This document shows, in pieces, positions 34,813 through 46,753 of a stretch of 64,000 nucleotides of DNA (position 1 is the stretch's first letter; each line of letters starts with the position of its first letter). The translations under genes and the position numbers were made by a program. The DNA is from Campylobacter lari (GTDB taxonomy: Bacteria > Campylobacterota > Campylobacteria > Campylobacterales > Campylobacteraceae). The stretch covers positions 55,629 through 119,628 of the forward strand of contig NZ_SMTT01000006.1 of NCBI RefSeq assembly GCF_004357905.1, in the 5' to 3' direction. The notes below the pieces were generated by a model that saw nothing but the letters and a program-made list of their open reading frames with translations, ran no database searches and was not told the DNA's origin.

Positions 34813-35495
34813 AATTTCTCACAAATTTTTAAAACAAAATTAGCTGAAATTTTAGCGGATTTTTCTACAAACTCATCAAAGTCAAATTCAGCTTTTTCAC
34901 CTGCCTTATCACTCATTGATCTTAAAACCAAACATGGAATTTTTAAAGCATCACATACCAAAGCCACACTAGCTCCTTCCATTTCACAAGCATCTGCATT
35001 AAAAATTTCTCTAATTTTTGCTTTTTTATTCTCATCACAAATAAATTCATCACCCGTAGCGATAATACCTGATTGTAATTTAACACCAAGTTCTTTAGCA
35101 ACCTCTATGGCAAGATTATTAAGCTTATCGTCTGTTTTTATAAAAATTTCATTACCAGGAACATAACCAAGCGGATGTCCAAAAGCTGTAATATCTAAAT
35201 CATATTGAGCTAATTTTGTAGCATAGATTAAATCCCCTATTTCCAAACTAGGATTAAAAGCACCAGCCACTCCTGTAAAAAGCATAAGTTCAGCTTTAAA
35301 TTTTTCTATCATAATAGTCGCGCTAAGAGTGGAATTTACTTTCCCTATCTTAGAATAAGCGATGATTAATTCATGATTTTTGTATTTTGCAATATAATAA
35401 GTATTATTTGCATATTCAATTGTTTGATATTCTTTTAATGTTTCGAGTAAAGGAGTAACCTCTTCGGGCATAGCTCCTAAAATAGCTATTTTCAT
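34809..35495 (-). CDS. mtnN: MTA/SAH nucleosidase (MtnN/Pfs), also candidate aminofutalosine hydrolase
   Basis: This nucleosidase hydrolyses methylthioadenosine and S-adenosylhomocysteine, feeding methionine recycling and AI-2. In Campylobacter the same enzyme also cleaves 6-amino-6-deoxyfutalosine in menaquinone synthesis. The 228 residues contain ILGAMPEEVTPLLE (catalytic Glu), LFTGVAGAFNPSLEIGDL, ATGDEFI, CEMEGASVALVC (Met-Glu ribose site) and LRSMSDKAGEKAEFDF (Ser-Asp). The length and the active-site residues are normal. Confidence 0.94.
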   Translation of the reverse strand: MKIAILGAMPEEVTPLLETLKEYQTIEYANNTYYIAKYKNHELIIAYSKIGKVNSTLSATIMIEKFKAELMLFTGVAGAFNPSLEIGDLIYATKLAQYDLDITAFGHPLGYVPGNEIFIKTDDKLNNLAIEVAKELGVKLQSGIIATGDEFICDENKKAKIREIFNADACEMEGASVALVCDALKIPCLVLRSMSDKAGEKAEFDFDEFVEKSAKISANFVLKICEKL

Positions 35496-36412
35496 TTAAT
35501 CACCTTTAGAATTTCATCAATATCTTCTATTTTACTTAAAGCATAAGTTTCTTTTTGAGTGATTTTTTTATTTAAGCCCTTTAACACGCTCGCACCAAAT
35601 TCTATATAAAAATCCACTTCATTGTCTATTGTTTTAATGCTTTGTTTATAAAGAACAGGCTTTATAAGTTGTTCGCTTAAAAGTGTTAAAGCTTGAGTTT
35701 TATCACTATATATTTTTGCATTTACATTTGAAACTACACTTTTAAAATCATCTTTTAACACAAGCTCTAGTTCTTTTGTAAGTTTTAAAGACGCATTTTT
35801 TAATAATGGACAATGGCTTGCAACACTCATATTCAAAAGCATAGCTCTTTTGGCTCCTGCATTCTTAAACTCACTCTCATAAGAAGCCAAATCAGGCTTT
35901 AAACCCGCTACTACAATCTGTCCTTCACAATTATAATTAGCTGCAAAAATACTTTTTTGCTCACTTAATGCCTTTTGACAAAGTTCTTCTACTGCTTTAT
36001 CTTCAAGTCCTAAAACCACCATCATACCAGCTTCGATTTTAGAGCAATCCTCCTGCATAAATTGGCCACGCTTGTTAACAAGTGCTATAACATCTAAAAA
36101 GTCAAATGCACCTTGAGTCGCTAAAGCACTAAATTCTCCTAGTGAATGGCCTAAACTATACTTAGCTTCTATACTAGCTTGCTCTTTTAAAGCTTCATAA
36201 GCCATTAGTGAGTTTAACACTATGGCCATTTGTGTAAATTCACTTTTATTTAAATTTTCATTTTCCTTAAAAAGCAAATTTTTAAAATCAATTTTACAAT
36301 AATCACTTGCACAATCTAATAATTCTCTTGCTTTAAGTGAATTCTCATAAAAACTAAGCCCCATACCAACACTTTGAGAACCTTGGCCTGGGAAAATAAA
36401 TGCACTATTCAT
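35492..36412 (-). CDS. fabD: malonyl-CoA:ACP transacylase FabD
   Basis: FabD loads malonyl groups onto ACP for fatty acid synthesis. The 306 residues from ATG 36410-36412 (MNSAFIFPGQGSQ) contain GHSLGEFSALATQGAF (nucleophilic Ser), KRGQFMQEDC (Arg) and NMSVASHCPLL (catalytic His). The open frame continues upstream through the reverse of the SlyD tail, as Trp/Arg repeats, and should not be included. The ATG overlaps the slyD stop as TAATG. Confidence 0.94.
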   Translation of the reverse strand: MNSAFIFPGQGSQSVGMGLSFYENSLKARELLDCASDYCKIDFKNLLFKENENLNKSEFTQMAIVLNSLMAYEALKEQASIEAKYSLGHSLGEFSALATQGAFDFLDVIALVNKRGQFMQEDCSKIEAGMMVVLGLEDKAVEELCQKALSEQKSIFAANYNCEGQIVVAGLKPDLASYESEFKNAGAKRAMLLNMSVASHCPLLKNASLKLTKELELVLKDDFKSVVSNVNAKIYSDKTQALTLLSEQLIKPVLYKQSIKTIDNEVDFYIEFGASVLKGLNKKITQKETYALSKIEDIDEILKVIK

Positions 36413-36996
36413 TAGTGTCCACCGCAGCAACCGCCACCACCATGTCCGTGGCCACCACAACATCCACCACCACCATGTCCGTGATGATGATCATGATGAT
36501 GTCCTCCACCACCACATCCACAACTTCTGCTACCTGCAATAATTCCTGTTAAAATTTCATCTTCACTTGCAGCTCTAACATCTACAATATTAATTGAAAA
36601 TAACAAATCTTTTCCTGCGTAAGCATGATTATAATCAATAGTAACTTCATTCTCAGTAATTTCTCTAACAATTACTCTTACTGTATTACCATCTTCGCCT
36701 TCGCCAAAAAGCTCCATACCAATTTGCAAATCAATCCCTGCAAATTGTTCTTTTGGTAAAGTTTGCAATGCATTTGCATCATATTCACCCAAAGCATTTT
36801 CTTTTTTTATCACAATATCAGCATTACATGGGGCATCAAGTTTTTGAATTTCCTCTTCTAGTCCTTCTAAAATTTGACCCTTACCTAAAATAAAAGAAAT
36901 AGGTTCAGCATAAATATTTGATTCTAAAACTTCATTTGTGTTTGCATCTTTTAACTCATAAAACATTGAAACTACACTATTTTTTTCTATAGCCAT
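36412..36996 (-). CDS. slyD: FKBP-type peptidyl-prolyl isomerase SlyD with His/Cys/Gly metal tail
   Basis: SlyD is a prolyl isomerase and chaperone that can also deliver nickel. The 194 residues have an FKBP domain with IF insert (SFILGKGQILEGLEEEI, NHAYAGKDLLFSI). The C-terminal tail of about 40 residues consists of GGGHHHDHHHGHGGGG, Cys-Cys and Gly-His repeats, a high-capacity metal-binding site. Nickel supply to hydrogenase would be the expected use, but no hydrogenase genes are in view. Thirteen bp separate it from cpoB. Confidence 0.93.
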   Translation of the reverse strand: MAIEKNSVVSMFYELKDANTNEVLESNIYAEPISFILGKGQILEGLEEEIQKLDAPCNADIVIKKENALGEYDANALQTLPKEQFAGIDLQIGMELFGEGEDGNTVRVIVREITENEVTIDYNHAYAGKDLLFSINIVDVRAASEDEILTGIIAGSRSCGCGGGGHHHDHHHGHGGGGCCGGHGHGGGGCCGGH

Positions 36997-37009
36997 TTTA
37001 TCTCCTTTT

Positions 37010-38002
37010 TTATTTTCTATCTGGCGAAACTTTTGCTTCAGGACTATCAGGATAAGCTGTCTTTAAAGCTTTGTAAAATTTATTAGCACTTTTTGGATCC
37101 CCAACTTTATCTAAACTAATAGCCGTATGATAAAGTAATTTTGGCACATAATCACCCTTGGTACTTATAGCAGAACTTTTTTTGTAAAATCCCAAAGCGC
37201 CTGCATAATCTTTTTGTTTATATCTTATCTCTCCAAGCCAAAAAGTAGATCTAGCAGGTTTATAATGGATACTAATTAAATGCTCAAATTTTTCTTTTGC
37301 ATCATCAAATTGATTTTTATTAGTTTCATCAATAGCTTTTTTTAAAATTTCGCTAGATTGCAGTTTTTTCCAACTATCATCTTTCTCTTGAACAATTTCT
37401 TTTTCCAAAGTCGTATTTGTTTCTTTAATGACTTCTTGTGTTTTATTGCTTTCACTAGCAATAGGAACAACTTGGATATTATTTGTTTGATTTTGCACTC
37501 TAGCTATTTCCGATTGAAAAAAAGTTATGGTTTGGTTCATATCTTCTTTAGAAACATAATCATCATTAATTTTATTGATCAAAGTTGTTATTTCGCTCAA
37601 TACTTTTTGAATTTCTTGGTGATTTTTTTCTTGAATTTGCCTATTTTCTTCTACATAAGCTCTTAAATTTTGAATTTCTTTTGTGATATTTGCATCAAAA
37701 TTTTGATAGTTTTCTTCTAGTGAAAGTAATTTTGTATTTGCTTTAGAATATTGAGCATTTAAACCCTCGGTTACACTTTGTAAACCTTCTATATTTTCTA
37801 CAGCAGTATTTATCTTACTAGTCAAATTAGTATAATATTCATTTAAAGCTTTTAAGCGTTCTTGATTTTCGTATTGTAATTTTTCATTTTGAGTTAAGCC
37901 ATAAGGTGTTTTTGTATCTACTTTTCCTGCATCAAATGCTGAAATTTCAGCGTATAAAAAAGTAGCTCCTAAAAGAGCTACTGATAATAATTTGATTTTC
38001 AT
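37010..38002 (-). CDS. cpoB: Tol-Pal-associated TPR protein CpoB (YbgF)
   Basis: CpoB is a periplasmic protein that coordinates Tol-Pal constriction with cell-wall synthesis. The 330 residues comprise a signal peptide (about 1-20) and a long coiled coil (about 50-175). A short charged linker follows, then C-terminal TPR repeats (about 215-330: ALGFYKKSSAISTKGDYVPKLLYHTA in part, DPKSANKFYKALKTAYPDSPEA). The trimerising coiled coil is longer than in E. coli. It follows pal by 11 bp at the end of the tol cluster. Confidence 0.9.
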   Translation of the reverse strand: MKIKLLSVALLGATFLYAEISAFDAGKVDTKTPYGLTQNEKLQYENQERLKALNEYYTNLTSKINTAVENIEGLQSVTEGLNAQYSKANTKLLSLEENYQNFDANITKEIQNLRAYVEENRQIQEKNHQEIQKVLSEITTLINKINDDYVSKEDMNQTITFFQSEIARVQNQTNNIQVVPIASESNKTQEVIKETNTTLEKEIVQEKDDSWKKLQSSEILKKAIDETNKNQFDDAKEKFEHLISIHYKPARSTFWLGEIRYKQKDYAGALGFYKKSSAISTKGDYVPKLLYHTAISLDKVGDPKSANKFYKALKTAYPDSPEAKVSPDRK

Positions 38003-38013
38003 TTATTTAAAAC

Positions 38014-38499
38014 TTATTTTGATAATTTAAATTCTGCACGACGATTTTGCGCATCACAAGCTTTTGTTCTTTCAGTACATACAGGATTAGTTTCTCCATA
38101 GCTTTTTACGCTTATTCTATCTGCACTAACACCTTGAGCTACTAAAGATTCTTTAACAGCTTTAGCTCTTTTTAAACCTAGAGCTTGATTGTATTCATCA
38201 GTTCCCCATTCATCGCAGTTTCCCTCAACTACAATTGCGGCATTCGCAGCTTCTTTGTTGAAAATTTCAGCATTATCTGCAACAACTTTTTGCATATCTT
38301 TTCTAACATTAAATTTATCAAAATCAAAATACACATTTGCAATAGAATTTAAAGATTCAAGATTTTCAAATCTATCAGAACCACCACTACCTTTTGATCC
38401 ATCTACACTACTTGAACTGCTTACACTAGTATTTTTTGTAGCACAACCACTTACAATAACAGCAAACGCAGTAATTGAAGCAAAAATGATTTTTTTCAT
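38014..38499 (-). CDS. pal: peptidoglycan-associated lipoprotein Pal
   Basis: Pal is an outer-membrane lipoprotein linking the envelope to peptidoglycan. The signal peptide ends in the lipobox VSGC (Cys at about residue 19), followed by a Ser/Gly linker. The OmpA-like domain has YFDFDKFNVRKDM, VVEGNCDEWGTDEYNQALGLKRAKAVKESL and KSYGETNPVCTERTKACDAQNRRAEF, with the Asp/Arg pair that binds meso-DAP. The 161 residues match the Campylobacter Omp18. It has its own promoter upstream. Confidence 0.96.
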   Translation of the reverse strand: MKKIIFASITAFAVIVSGCATKNTSVSSSSSVDGSKGSGGSDRFENLESLNSIANVYFDFDKFNVRKDMQKVVADNAEIFNKEAANAAIVVEGNCDEWGTDEYNQALGLKRAKAVKESLVAQGVSADRISVKSYGETNPVCTERTKACDAQNRRAEFKLSK

Positions 38500-38534
38500 T
38501 GCTTTTCCCCTTTTTTATTTAAAAATCATGTTTA

Positions 38535-38540
38535 ATTATA
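38535..38540 (-). promoter_or_regulatory. -10 element for pal
   Basis: On the minus strand TTGTTATAATTAAA gives TATAAT about 36 bp before the pal ATG, in the 66 bp gap after tolB. AAAAAAGGGG forms a strong ribosome site. This would give pal-cpoB extra expression beyond the tolQ-tolB transcript. Confidence 0.6.
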
Positions 38541-38565
38541 ACAAAAAAAATACAATTTTGATATT

Positions 38566-39765
38566 TTACCAATCAATTGATTGAATTTTACCCACCTTTA
38601 AACCATAATGAAAAGCCCTATTTGCATTAATTCTAATAACTCCTAAGGCACTTTGTGAACCTAAATATTTAATAAATACTACACTTTCTCCATCACTTGA
38701 AAATCTTGGAAAAAGATTTTTACCATTTGCAGTGAGTTGTCTTATATAATCACTCTGGGTTGACATTAAATAAAGATTAAAAACCCCACTTTGATTTACC
38801 TCCCTGCTAGAATAAACCATATAATGTTTATAGGTAGAAACTGAAGAATTATTTTTACCATGAAAAACTACCTGTTCTGTTAAATTAGAATCTAAATTTT
38901 GCATAAAAATATTTGGATAACCTAAACGATCTGATACAAATACGATTTTTTTATCATCATCTACAAAGTTGCCATTAACATCAATACCCGTATAATTTGT
39001 AATCTGTTTTAAATCTTTTGTATCTGTATCATACAAATACACATCTGGCTGATCTTTTGGCGCCATAGTAAGTAAAATTTTTTTACCATCATCGCTAACA
39101 TCAGAAGCAACCATCATACCCTTACTAGCAATGATTTTTGTGATGTTTTTATTTTTCATATTATATTTATAAAGTGTTGGAATTTCATCTTCATAAGCAG
39201 TGAAATAAAATGCATCTTGTTCTTTATTTGCCCATTTGGGAAATAAATTTAAACCTTTTGATATTAATATCTTTTGATAAGTTAAAGTATAATCTGCCAA
39301 CAAAATATCACTTTGCTTATTACCTTGAGTCCTAGCTATTAAAATTTTATGATCCATCCAATCAACCGGTGCAAAACCTAATTTTCTATTCATTTGAGCG
39401 ACACTTCTATGTGCTAAAAATGGATATTCTTCAATGGAAAGAATTTGCTCATAAAATCTCGTTTTTGTTTCATTTGCAGCTAAAATTTCAACATCAATAT
39501 CCAAAAGCTTACCATTTTTATTTAAAACATAAGAAAAAATATAATCACCTTGTTTTTCATCTTGAGTTAATTCAAAATTTGAACTCACTTTTATATCATT
39601 AACAAGCATATTATAAAAGCTTTTTTTAAGATCTAAATCATTCAATCTTGATTGATCTTTAATATAAATTTTAGGTAATTGCATACCTTTATTTACAACA
39701 GATATTGTCGCATCTTGCCCAAATAATACTGAACAAAAAAATAAAAACGCTAATATTTTTCTCAT
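38566..39765 (-). CDS. tolB: Tol-Pal system protein TolB
   Basis: TolB is the periplasmic beta-propeller that binds Pal. The 399 residues have a signal peptide (about 1-18), an N-terminal alpha/beta domain and WD-like propeller repeats (for example SDDGKKILLTMAPKDQPDVYLYD, FVSDRLGYPNIFMQN, FSSDGESVVFIKYLG; each quoted only in part). I use the ATG at 39763-39765, with GGAG 5 nt upstream. The preceding GTG is less likely. It overlaps the tolA stop. Confidence 0.93.
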   Translation of the reverse strand: MRKILAFLFFCSVLFGQDATISVVNKGMQLPKIYIKDQSRLNDLDLKKSFYNMLVNDIKVSSNFELTQDEKQGDYIFSYVLNKNGKLLDIDVEILAANETKTRFYEQILSIEEYPFLAHRSVAQMNRKLGFAPVDWMDHKILIARTQGNKQSDILLADYTLTYQKILISKGLNLFPKWANKEQDAFYFTAYEDEIPTLYKYNMKNKNITKIIASKGMMVASDVSDDGKKILLTMAPKDQPDVYLYDTDTKDLKQITNYTGIDVNGNFVDDDKKIVFVSDRLGYPNIFMQNLDSNLTEQVVFHGKNNSSVSTYKHYMVYSSREVNQSGVFNLYLMSTQSDYIRQLTANGKNLFPRFSSDGESVVFIKYLGSQSALGVIRINANRAFHYGLKVGKIQSIDW

Positions 39766-40541
39766 CACTTCTCCGTTTTAAACTCAATTATATCACTAAG
39801 TTTCATTTTAATTTTTCTTATTTTACCATTTGGAGGTAAAGTTATGTATTTTCCTTCTAAATTTTGTAAAAATTCTTTTGCCTTTTTATCAAAATTATCA
39901 CTATGTGCACTAGTGGTACTTAACAAATAAAAATATCCGTTATTATCAATTACAAATTCTACTTCTATACTTAAATTACCACTAGGATTGTATATTCTCC
40001 ATCTATCTTCAAGATGTTTTCTAACAGCACCTAAAAATTGATCATAAACTCCTATTTTTTGTTCTATAACAGATTGTCCTAATTCTTGATTAATTTGTAG
40101 ATTTTCATTTAATTGCTTAGAAAAATCATTGATTTTTTCTCTTTGAGTAAAAGTAGGTTTTTTCGATGGCATTGAAGATTGTACTTTTGTAGTTTTTTCT
40201 TCTTGATAGTCTTCTATTTTGCCAAATAACTCATTGAAAACACTAGCTTGTTGTTCTACATTTTGAGTATTAACATTTTTATTTGTAGTGTATTTTTGCA
40301 AAAGATTCTCTTCAAATAAACTTTGCAAATTTTCCTTTTGTAGCTCTTGTATCATATTTACTTGATTTTGATTTATACTATCTCCAAGTTCTATATTAAT
40401 AAAACTATTGGGATCATTAGTATATTCAATAGCTTTTGGCTTATATTCGACTAACTTAAAAAATACTAAAAAAACAACAAAAAAATAAACTAAAATCGCA
40501 TAAGTAAAAGCTTTAAAATTATATGTAGAATTTTCTTCCAT
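39765..40541 (-). CDS. tolA: TolA/TonB-like energy-transducing protein
   Basis: The 258 residues have one N-terminal membrane segment (about 12-29), a polar Gln/Lys-rich helical linker, and a C-terminal domain (about 165-250). The latter (RWRIYNPSGNLSIEVEFVIDNNG in part, then KAKEFLQNLEGKYITLPP) resembles TonB/TolA C-termini. Placed between tolR and tolB it most likely acts as TolA, transmitting proton motive force from TolQR to the outer membrane. From memory C. jejuni annotates the homologue as TonB-like. Confidence 0.85.
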   Translation of the reverse strand: MEENSTYNFKAFTYAILVYFFVVFLVFFKLVEYKPKAIEYTNDPNSFINIELGDSINQNQVNMIQELQKENLQSLFEENLLQKYTTNKNVNTQNVEQQASVFNELFGKIEDYQEEKTTKVQSSMPSKKPTFTQREKINDFSKQLNENLQINQELGQSVIEQKIGVYDQFLGAVRKHLEDRWRIYNPSGNLSIEVEFVIDNNGYFYLLSTTSAHSDNFDKKAKEFLQNLEGKYITLPPNGKIRKIKMKLSDIIEFKTEK

Positions 40542-40544
40542 TTT

Positions 40545-40931
40545 TTACTCAGTTTGCAAAGCAACTTTTTGAAAACCCAAATGCTTCATTGTTCTTAAAA
40601 CACTCATTACATCATCATATTTTAAATTCTTATCCGCTCTAATGAAAACTGTTTCTTGAGTATTATATTGCACTTTTAATGCATTCATATTATCCGCAAA
40701 ACTTAAAAAATTAAATTTATCTTTTCCTATAAAAATTTCTTTTTTTGCATTAATTGTTATAATTAAACTTTTGATATTTGGAGCACTTGAAGTTTTTTGT
40801 GAACCTTGAGGAAGTTGAACTTTTTCTTCATATGTAATACTTGGTGCTGTTACCATTAAAATAGCAAGCAATACAAGCATAATATCCACTAAAGGTGTAA
40901 TATTTAGTTCGGGTTTTTCTTCTAAAAACAT
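40545..40931 (-). CDS. tolR: TolR/ExbD family proton-channel component
   Basis: The 128-residue protein has one membrane helix containing the conserved proton-carrying Asp (PLVDIMLVLLAILMVTAP, Asp near residue 16) and a periplasmic domain ending in MKHLGFQKVALQ. I start at ATG 40929-40931 with AAAGG upstream; the preceding TTG is ignored. It forms a stator-like complex with the adjacent TolQ. Confidence 0.92.
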   Translation of the reverse strand: MFLEEKPELNITPLVDIMLVLLAILMVTAPSITYEEKVQLPQGSQKTSSAPNIKSLIITINAKKEIFIGKDKFNFLSFADNMNALKVQYNTQETVFIRADKNLKYDDVMSVLRTMKHLGFQKVALQTE

Positions 40932-40934
40932 CAA

Positions 40935-41495
40935 TTAAACCTTTGCTGAACTTACTAATACTTTTATCTCACTATCTAAAATATTAATTAGTTCATAAGC
41001 TTTGCGTTTGATAATCAAATGAAAACTATATGCAGGAATTGCCACTAAAATTCCACAACCTGTAGCTACCAAAGCTTCACTAATTTTTGGCGCAATAATA
41101 CTCAAAGAATTTTGCATTTCTAAACCACCAAAAGTTTCAAGTATAGAAATAACTGTACCAAAAAGACCTATAAAAGGAGAGGTTGAAGCAATAATACTAA
41201 GCCAAGTTAATCCAATTGTGGCTTTTTTCTCAACAGAATTTTTATAAATATTCATCTTAGTTTCATCAATCTCAATACATTTTTTTAAAATTGATGCACT
41301 TTGGCTTAAATCCCTCTCTCCTCTCATCAAAGCTTCTAAAGCCTGACTTTCATCTTGCATCCATTTATTAATAAGCATTAATCTTGAAAATAAAATACTA
41401 AAACTAAGTATAAAATACACCGAAAGCCAAACCAATACAATATAAGTAATTAAGCTTGTATTTTCAAAAAAATGAAAAATTGATTGAAAATCCAC
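40935..41495 (-). CDS. tolQ: TolQ/ExbB family proton-channel component
   Basis: The 186 residues have three membrane segments (about 15-35, 95-118, 140-162). WLSIIASTSPFIGLFGTVISILETF and SEALVATGCGILVAIPAYS contain the conserved Thr residues facing the channel. It overlaps atpC by one base, so the Tol genes follow the ATP synthase operon directly. ExbB function cannot be excluded by sequence alone, but the tol gene order favours TolQ. Confidence 0.92.
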   Translation of the reverse strand: MDFQSIFHFFENTSLITYIVLVWLSVYFILSFSILFSRLMLINKWMQDESQALEALMRGERDLSQSASILKKCIEIDETKMNIYKNSVEKKATIGLTWLSIIASTSPFIGLFGTVISILETFGGLEMQNSLSIIAPKISEALVATGCGILVAIPAYSFHLIIKRKAYELINILDSEIKVLVSSAKV

Positions 41496-41887
41496 TATTT
41501 TTGCCTTACATTATTATCCATCTTAGCAAAAGTAGAAGCTAAAGCAACACTATCACTACTCATAGATTTGATTAAATCTTTTGCATCTGCTAATCTTTTT
41601 GCTATTTCACTATCACTATTTCCTCCAACCCACACAGCACCTTTTGCTAAAACGCTTACTTTCGTTTCAGAAACTTTTGCATGACCTGAATCAATAGCAA
41701 CTAACTCATGGGTAGAATCTGATTTTTCAATATCTATAATCCCTGCCCTTAAAGAAGAAATTAAAGATGCATGTCCTTTTAAAACACCAAATTCACCTTC
41801 ACTTCCAGGAAGAACAATAGATTTTACATTATCATTGTAAATCATACCAAGAGGCGTTACCACCTCTATATGTATTAAATTATCCAT
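41495..41887 (-). CDS. atpC: F1Fo ATP synthase subunit epsilon
   Basis: Epsilon is the central-stalk subunit that regulates F1. The 130 residues contain the N-terminal beta-sandwich signature IHIEVVTPLGMIYNDNVKSIVLPGSEGEFGVLKGHASL (partial quotes: VLPGSEGEFGVLKGHASL) and a C-terminal helix pair (AKRLADAKDLIKSM). It lies 2 bp after atpD, in the usual order. Confidence 0.95.
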   Translation of the reverse strand: MDNLIHIEVVTPLGMIYNDNVKSIVLPGSEGEFGVLKGHASLISSLRAGIIDIEKSDSTHELVAIDSGHAKVSETKVSVLAKGAVWVGGNSDSEIAKRLADAKDLIKSMSSDSVALASTFAKMDNNVRQK

Positions 41888-41889
41888 TA

Positions 41890-44186
<2,297 letters not shown>

Positions 44187-44195
44187 TTAAAAACC

Positions 44196-45701
44196 TTATA
44201 TATGGTTTGCTTTAAACTCACTCAACGCTTTAGCTAATTTTTCTTCCAAATCTTTATCTAAAGCTTTTTTAGTTCTAATTTGCTCAAAAATTTCTGGATA
44301 TTTAGCTTCAATAAATGGATATAAGGCTGCTTCAAATTCTCCTATTTTTGAAACTGCAATATCATCTAAATATCCTTTAGTTCCTGCATAAATCATCACA
44401 ACTTGATTCTCTGCTGAAAGCGGAGAATATGGAGGCTGCTTTAGAACTTCAACCATTCTTTGTCCACGCTCAAGTTGTTTTCTACTTGCTTCATCTAAAT
44501 CACTTGCAAATTGTGCAAAAGCTTGCAATTCTCTATATTGAGCTAAGTCAAGTCTTAAGGTACCTGAAACTTGTTTTGTTGCTTTAATTTGTGCAGCACC
44601 ACCAACACGAGACACAGATAAACCAACATTAATCGCAGGACGAATACCTGAGTTAAACAAATCTGTCTCTAAGAAAATTTGACCATCGGTAATTGAAATA
44701 ACATTGGTTGGAATGTAAGCTGAAACATCTCCTGCTTGAGTTTCAATAATAGGTAATGCTGTTAAGCTTCCTGCGCCAAGCTCATCACTTAATTTACTTG
44801 CTCTTTCAAGCAATCTTGAATGTAAATAAAATACATCCCCTGGATAAGCTTCACGACCCGGAGGACGACGCAAAATCAAAGACATTTCACGATAGGCAAC
44901 AGCATGCTTACTCAAATCATCATAAACAATCAACGCATGTCTTGAGTTATCTCTAAAATACTCACCCATAGTTACACCTGTATATGGAGCAAGATATTGC
45001 AATGCAGCAGGATCTGAAGCACCTGCATTTACCACTATACTATAATCCATTGCACCGTATTCTTCAAGCTTTTTAACTACTTGAGCCACTGTGCTTTGTT
45101 TTTGACCAATTGCCACATAAATACAAATAACATCTTTACCTTTTTGACTAATAATTGTATCTATTGCAACAGTAGTTTTACCCGTTTGTCTATCACCAAT
45201 AATTAACTCTCTTTGTCCTCTACCAATTGGAACTAAAGCATCAATAGCTTTAATACCCGTATGTAATGGTTCATGAACACTTTTTCTAGCCATAATACCT
45301 TTTGCTTTTTCTTCCACAAAGCGATATTCACTTGTTTCAATCGCTCCCTTAGCATCAATTGGCTCACCTAAAGCATTTACAACACGGCCTATCAACGCAT
45401 CACCAACTGGAACCTTTAGAAGTTTTTTTAATCTTTTTACAGAGCTTCCTTCTTTTAAGCCAAGTCCCTTTCCTAAAATAACAATACCAACACTTGATTC
45501 TTCAAGGTTAAGCACCATTCCCTTTTCGCCATTTTCAAATTCAACCATCTCACCGGCCATAGCATTTTTAAGACCATAAACCTTAGCAACACCATCAGCA
45601 ACTGAAATAATCTTACCGGTTTCTTCTATTTCAAGATTAAAATCAAATTTTTCAATTCTTTCTTTTATAATAGAACTAATTTCATCTGCTTTAAATTTCA
45701 T
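44196..45701 (-). CDS. atpA: F1Fo ATP synthase subunit alpha
   Basis: Alpha is the non-catalytic nucleotide-binding subunit. The 501 residues contain the P-loop [72 protein letters not shown] (the ATP synthase signature, of which [20 protein letters not shown] is key) and [18 protein letters not shown]. The start is ATG 45699-45701, with GGAG 5 nt upstream; TTG just before is ignored. Confidence 0.97.
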   Translation of the reverse strand: MKFKADEISSIIKERIEKFDFNLEIEETGKIISVADGVAKVYGLKNAMAGEMVEFENGEKGMVLNLEESSVGIVILGKGLGLKEGSSVKRLKKLLKVPVGDALIGRVVNALGEPIDAKGAIETSEYRFVEEKAKGIMARKSVHEPLHTGIKAIDALVPIGRGQRELIIGDRQTGKTTVAIDTIISQKGKDVICIYVAIGQKQSTVAQVVKKLEEYGAMDYSIVVNAGASDPAALQYLAPYTGVTMGEYFRDNSRHALIVYDDLSKHAVAYREMSLILRRPPGREAYPGDVFYLHSRLLERASKLSDELGAGSLTALPIIETQAGDVSAYIPTNVISITDGQIFLETDLFNSGIRPAINVGLSVSRVGGAAQIKATKQVSGTLRLDLAQYRELQAFAQFASDLDEASRKQLERGQRMVEVLKQPPYSPLSAENQVVMIYAGTKGYLDDIAVSKIGEFEAALYPFIEAKYPEIFEQIRTKKALDKDLEEKLAKALSEFKANHI

Positions 45702-45710
45702 CAAGTCTCC

Positions 45711-46232
45711 TTAAATTGCTTTTAATATATATTCATTCATTTTAGCTTTTAAGCTTTGCATTGAAAATGAAATTTCATAACCAAGTCCATCTAAGCTAAT
45801 TTTTACACTGTCATTATCACTTATTTTACTATCTAATCTAATCTTTGCGTTGAATTTAAGACTAAGTTTTTCTTCTAAATTTTTAATTTCTTCTTCACTT
45901 AATTTTTCTTTTGAATAAACTTGCCCTAAAAATTCATTTTCTTTTAATGCTTTTTGTTCACTCAATTCTTTAGTAATGCTTGGAATTAACATCTCTCTAT
46001 TGTTGCCAACAACTAAGCTCATAAAATTTTTAAAAGCATCACTTGGATTATCTAATAAAGAAAGTATAAAATCTAATTTTTTTTCTTGTTTAAGCTCATA
46101 AGCATTTAAAATACTTACAAATTTATCAGAAGCAAAAGCTGAACTAAGTTGTAATAAATTTGAATAAAAATTTTCAAAATCTTTTCTTTCTAATATAGCT
46201 TTTGCATAGGTTTTTGCAATTACACTTTCCAT
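45711..46232 (-). CDS. atpH: F1Fo ATP synthase subunit delta
   Basis: Delta links F1 to the peripheral stalk. The 173 residues begin ESVIAKTYAKAIL and have the N-terminal six-helix bundle and a C-terminal beta region (LDSKISDNDSVKISLDGLGYEISFSM in part; family members read GS.R..L). The ATG at 46230-46232 overlaps the atpF stop as TGATG-type coupling. Confidence 0.92.
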   Translation of the reverse strand: MESVIAKTYAKAILERKDFENFYSNLLQLSSAFASDKFVSILNAYELKQEKKLDFILSLLDNPSDAFKNFMSLVVGNNREMLIPSITKELSEQKALKENEFLGQVYSKEKLSEEEIKNLEEKLSLKFNAKIRLDSKISDNDSVKISLDGLGYEISFSMQSLKAKMNEYILKAI

Positions 46233-46744
46233 CAAGACACCTTTTTCATCATGATATTTAAAATTTCTTTTTGCTGAAGCTGTAAACTTTGATCTTCAAA
46301 AATTTCTTCTAAAACCGCTTGCACAACTTCTTTTTCCATTCTTCTTATTTCATATTCTTTATGCTCTTCATAAGTTTTTTCTAAAGCCTTAATCTCCATT
46401 TTTGTTTCAGCTTCTATTTTATCTGTAATGATTTCTGCTTCTTTTTTTGCAAGAGCAACTGCATTAATTGCTTCTTGTTTAGCTAAATCTAGTTTTTTCA
46501 TCATTTCTAATTTATGATTTTTGCTTGCAATAAGTTTTTCTTGTATTTCATTCATCCTAGAGGCAATTTTTGCAATTCTTCCGTGGTAAAAATTTTTTAA
46601 AGGTGTTGCTATAAAATAATATAAAATAGCAGCAAACAAAACAAAATTAACTGCTCTTGGGATAATATCATACTCGCCACTTCCATTACCTGCTGCAAAA
46701 GCATAAAAAGGAAGCACCGATAATAATGTAATTTTTTTCAACAT
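46232..46744 (-). CDS. atpF: F1Fo ATP synthase subunit b
   Basis: This is a peripheral-stalk subunit. The 170 residues have a signal-like hydrophobic N-terminus (about 1-17), a membrane segment (about 30-48: AVNFVLFAAILYYFIATPLK) and a long charged helix (EIQEKLIASKNHKLEMMKKL and onward). It is paired with b' immediately upstream. An N-terminal hydrophobic extension before the membrane helix is usual in Campylobacterota. Confidence 0.92.
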   Translation of the reverse strand: MLKKITLLSVLPFYAFAAGNGSGEYDIIPRAVNFVLFAAILYYFIATPLKNFYHGRIAKIASRMNEIQEKLIASKNHKLEMMKKLDLAKQEAINAVALAKKEAEIITDKIEAETKMEIKALEKTYEEHKEYEIRRMEKEVVQAVLEEIFEDQSLQLQQKEILNIMMKKVS

Positions 46745-46753
46745 TTATCTTCC

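Noticed and set aside
36413..36463. Seventeen-codon N-terminal extension of FabD
   Set aside because: The extension is the complement of the SlyD tail; the family start MNSAFIFPGQGSQ has its own ATG at 36412.
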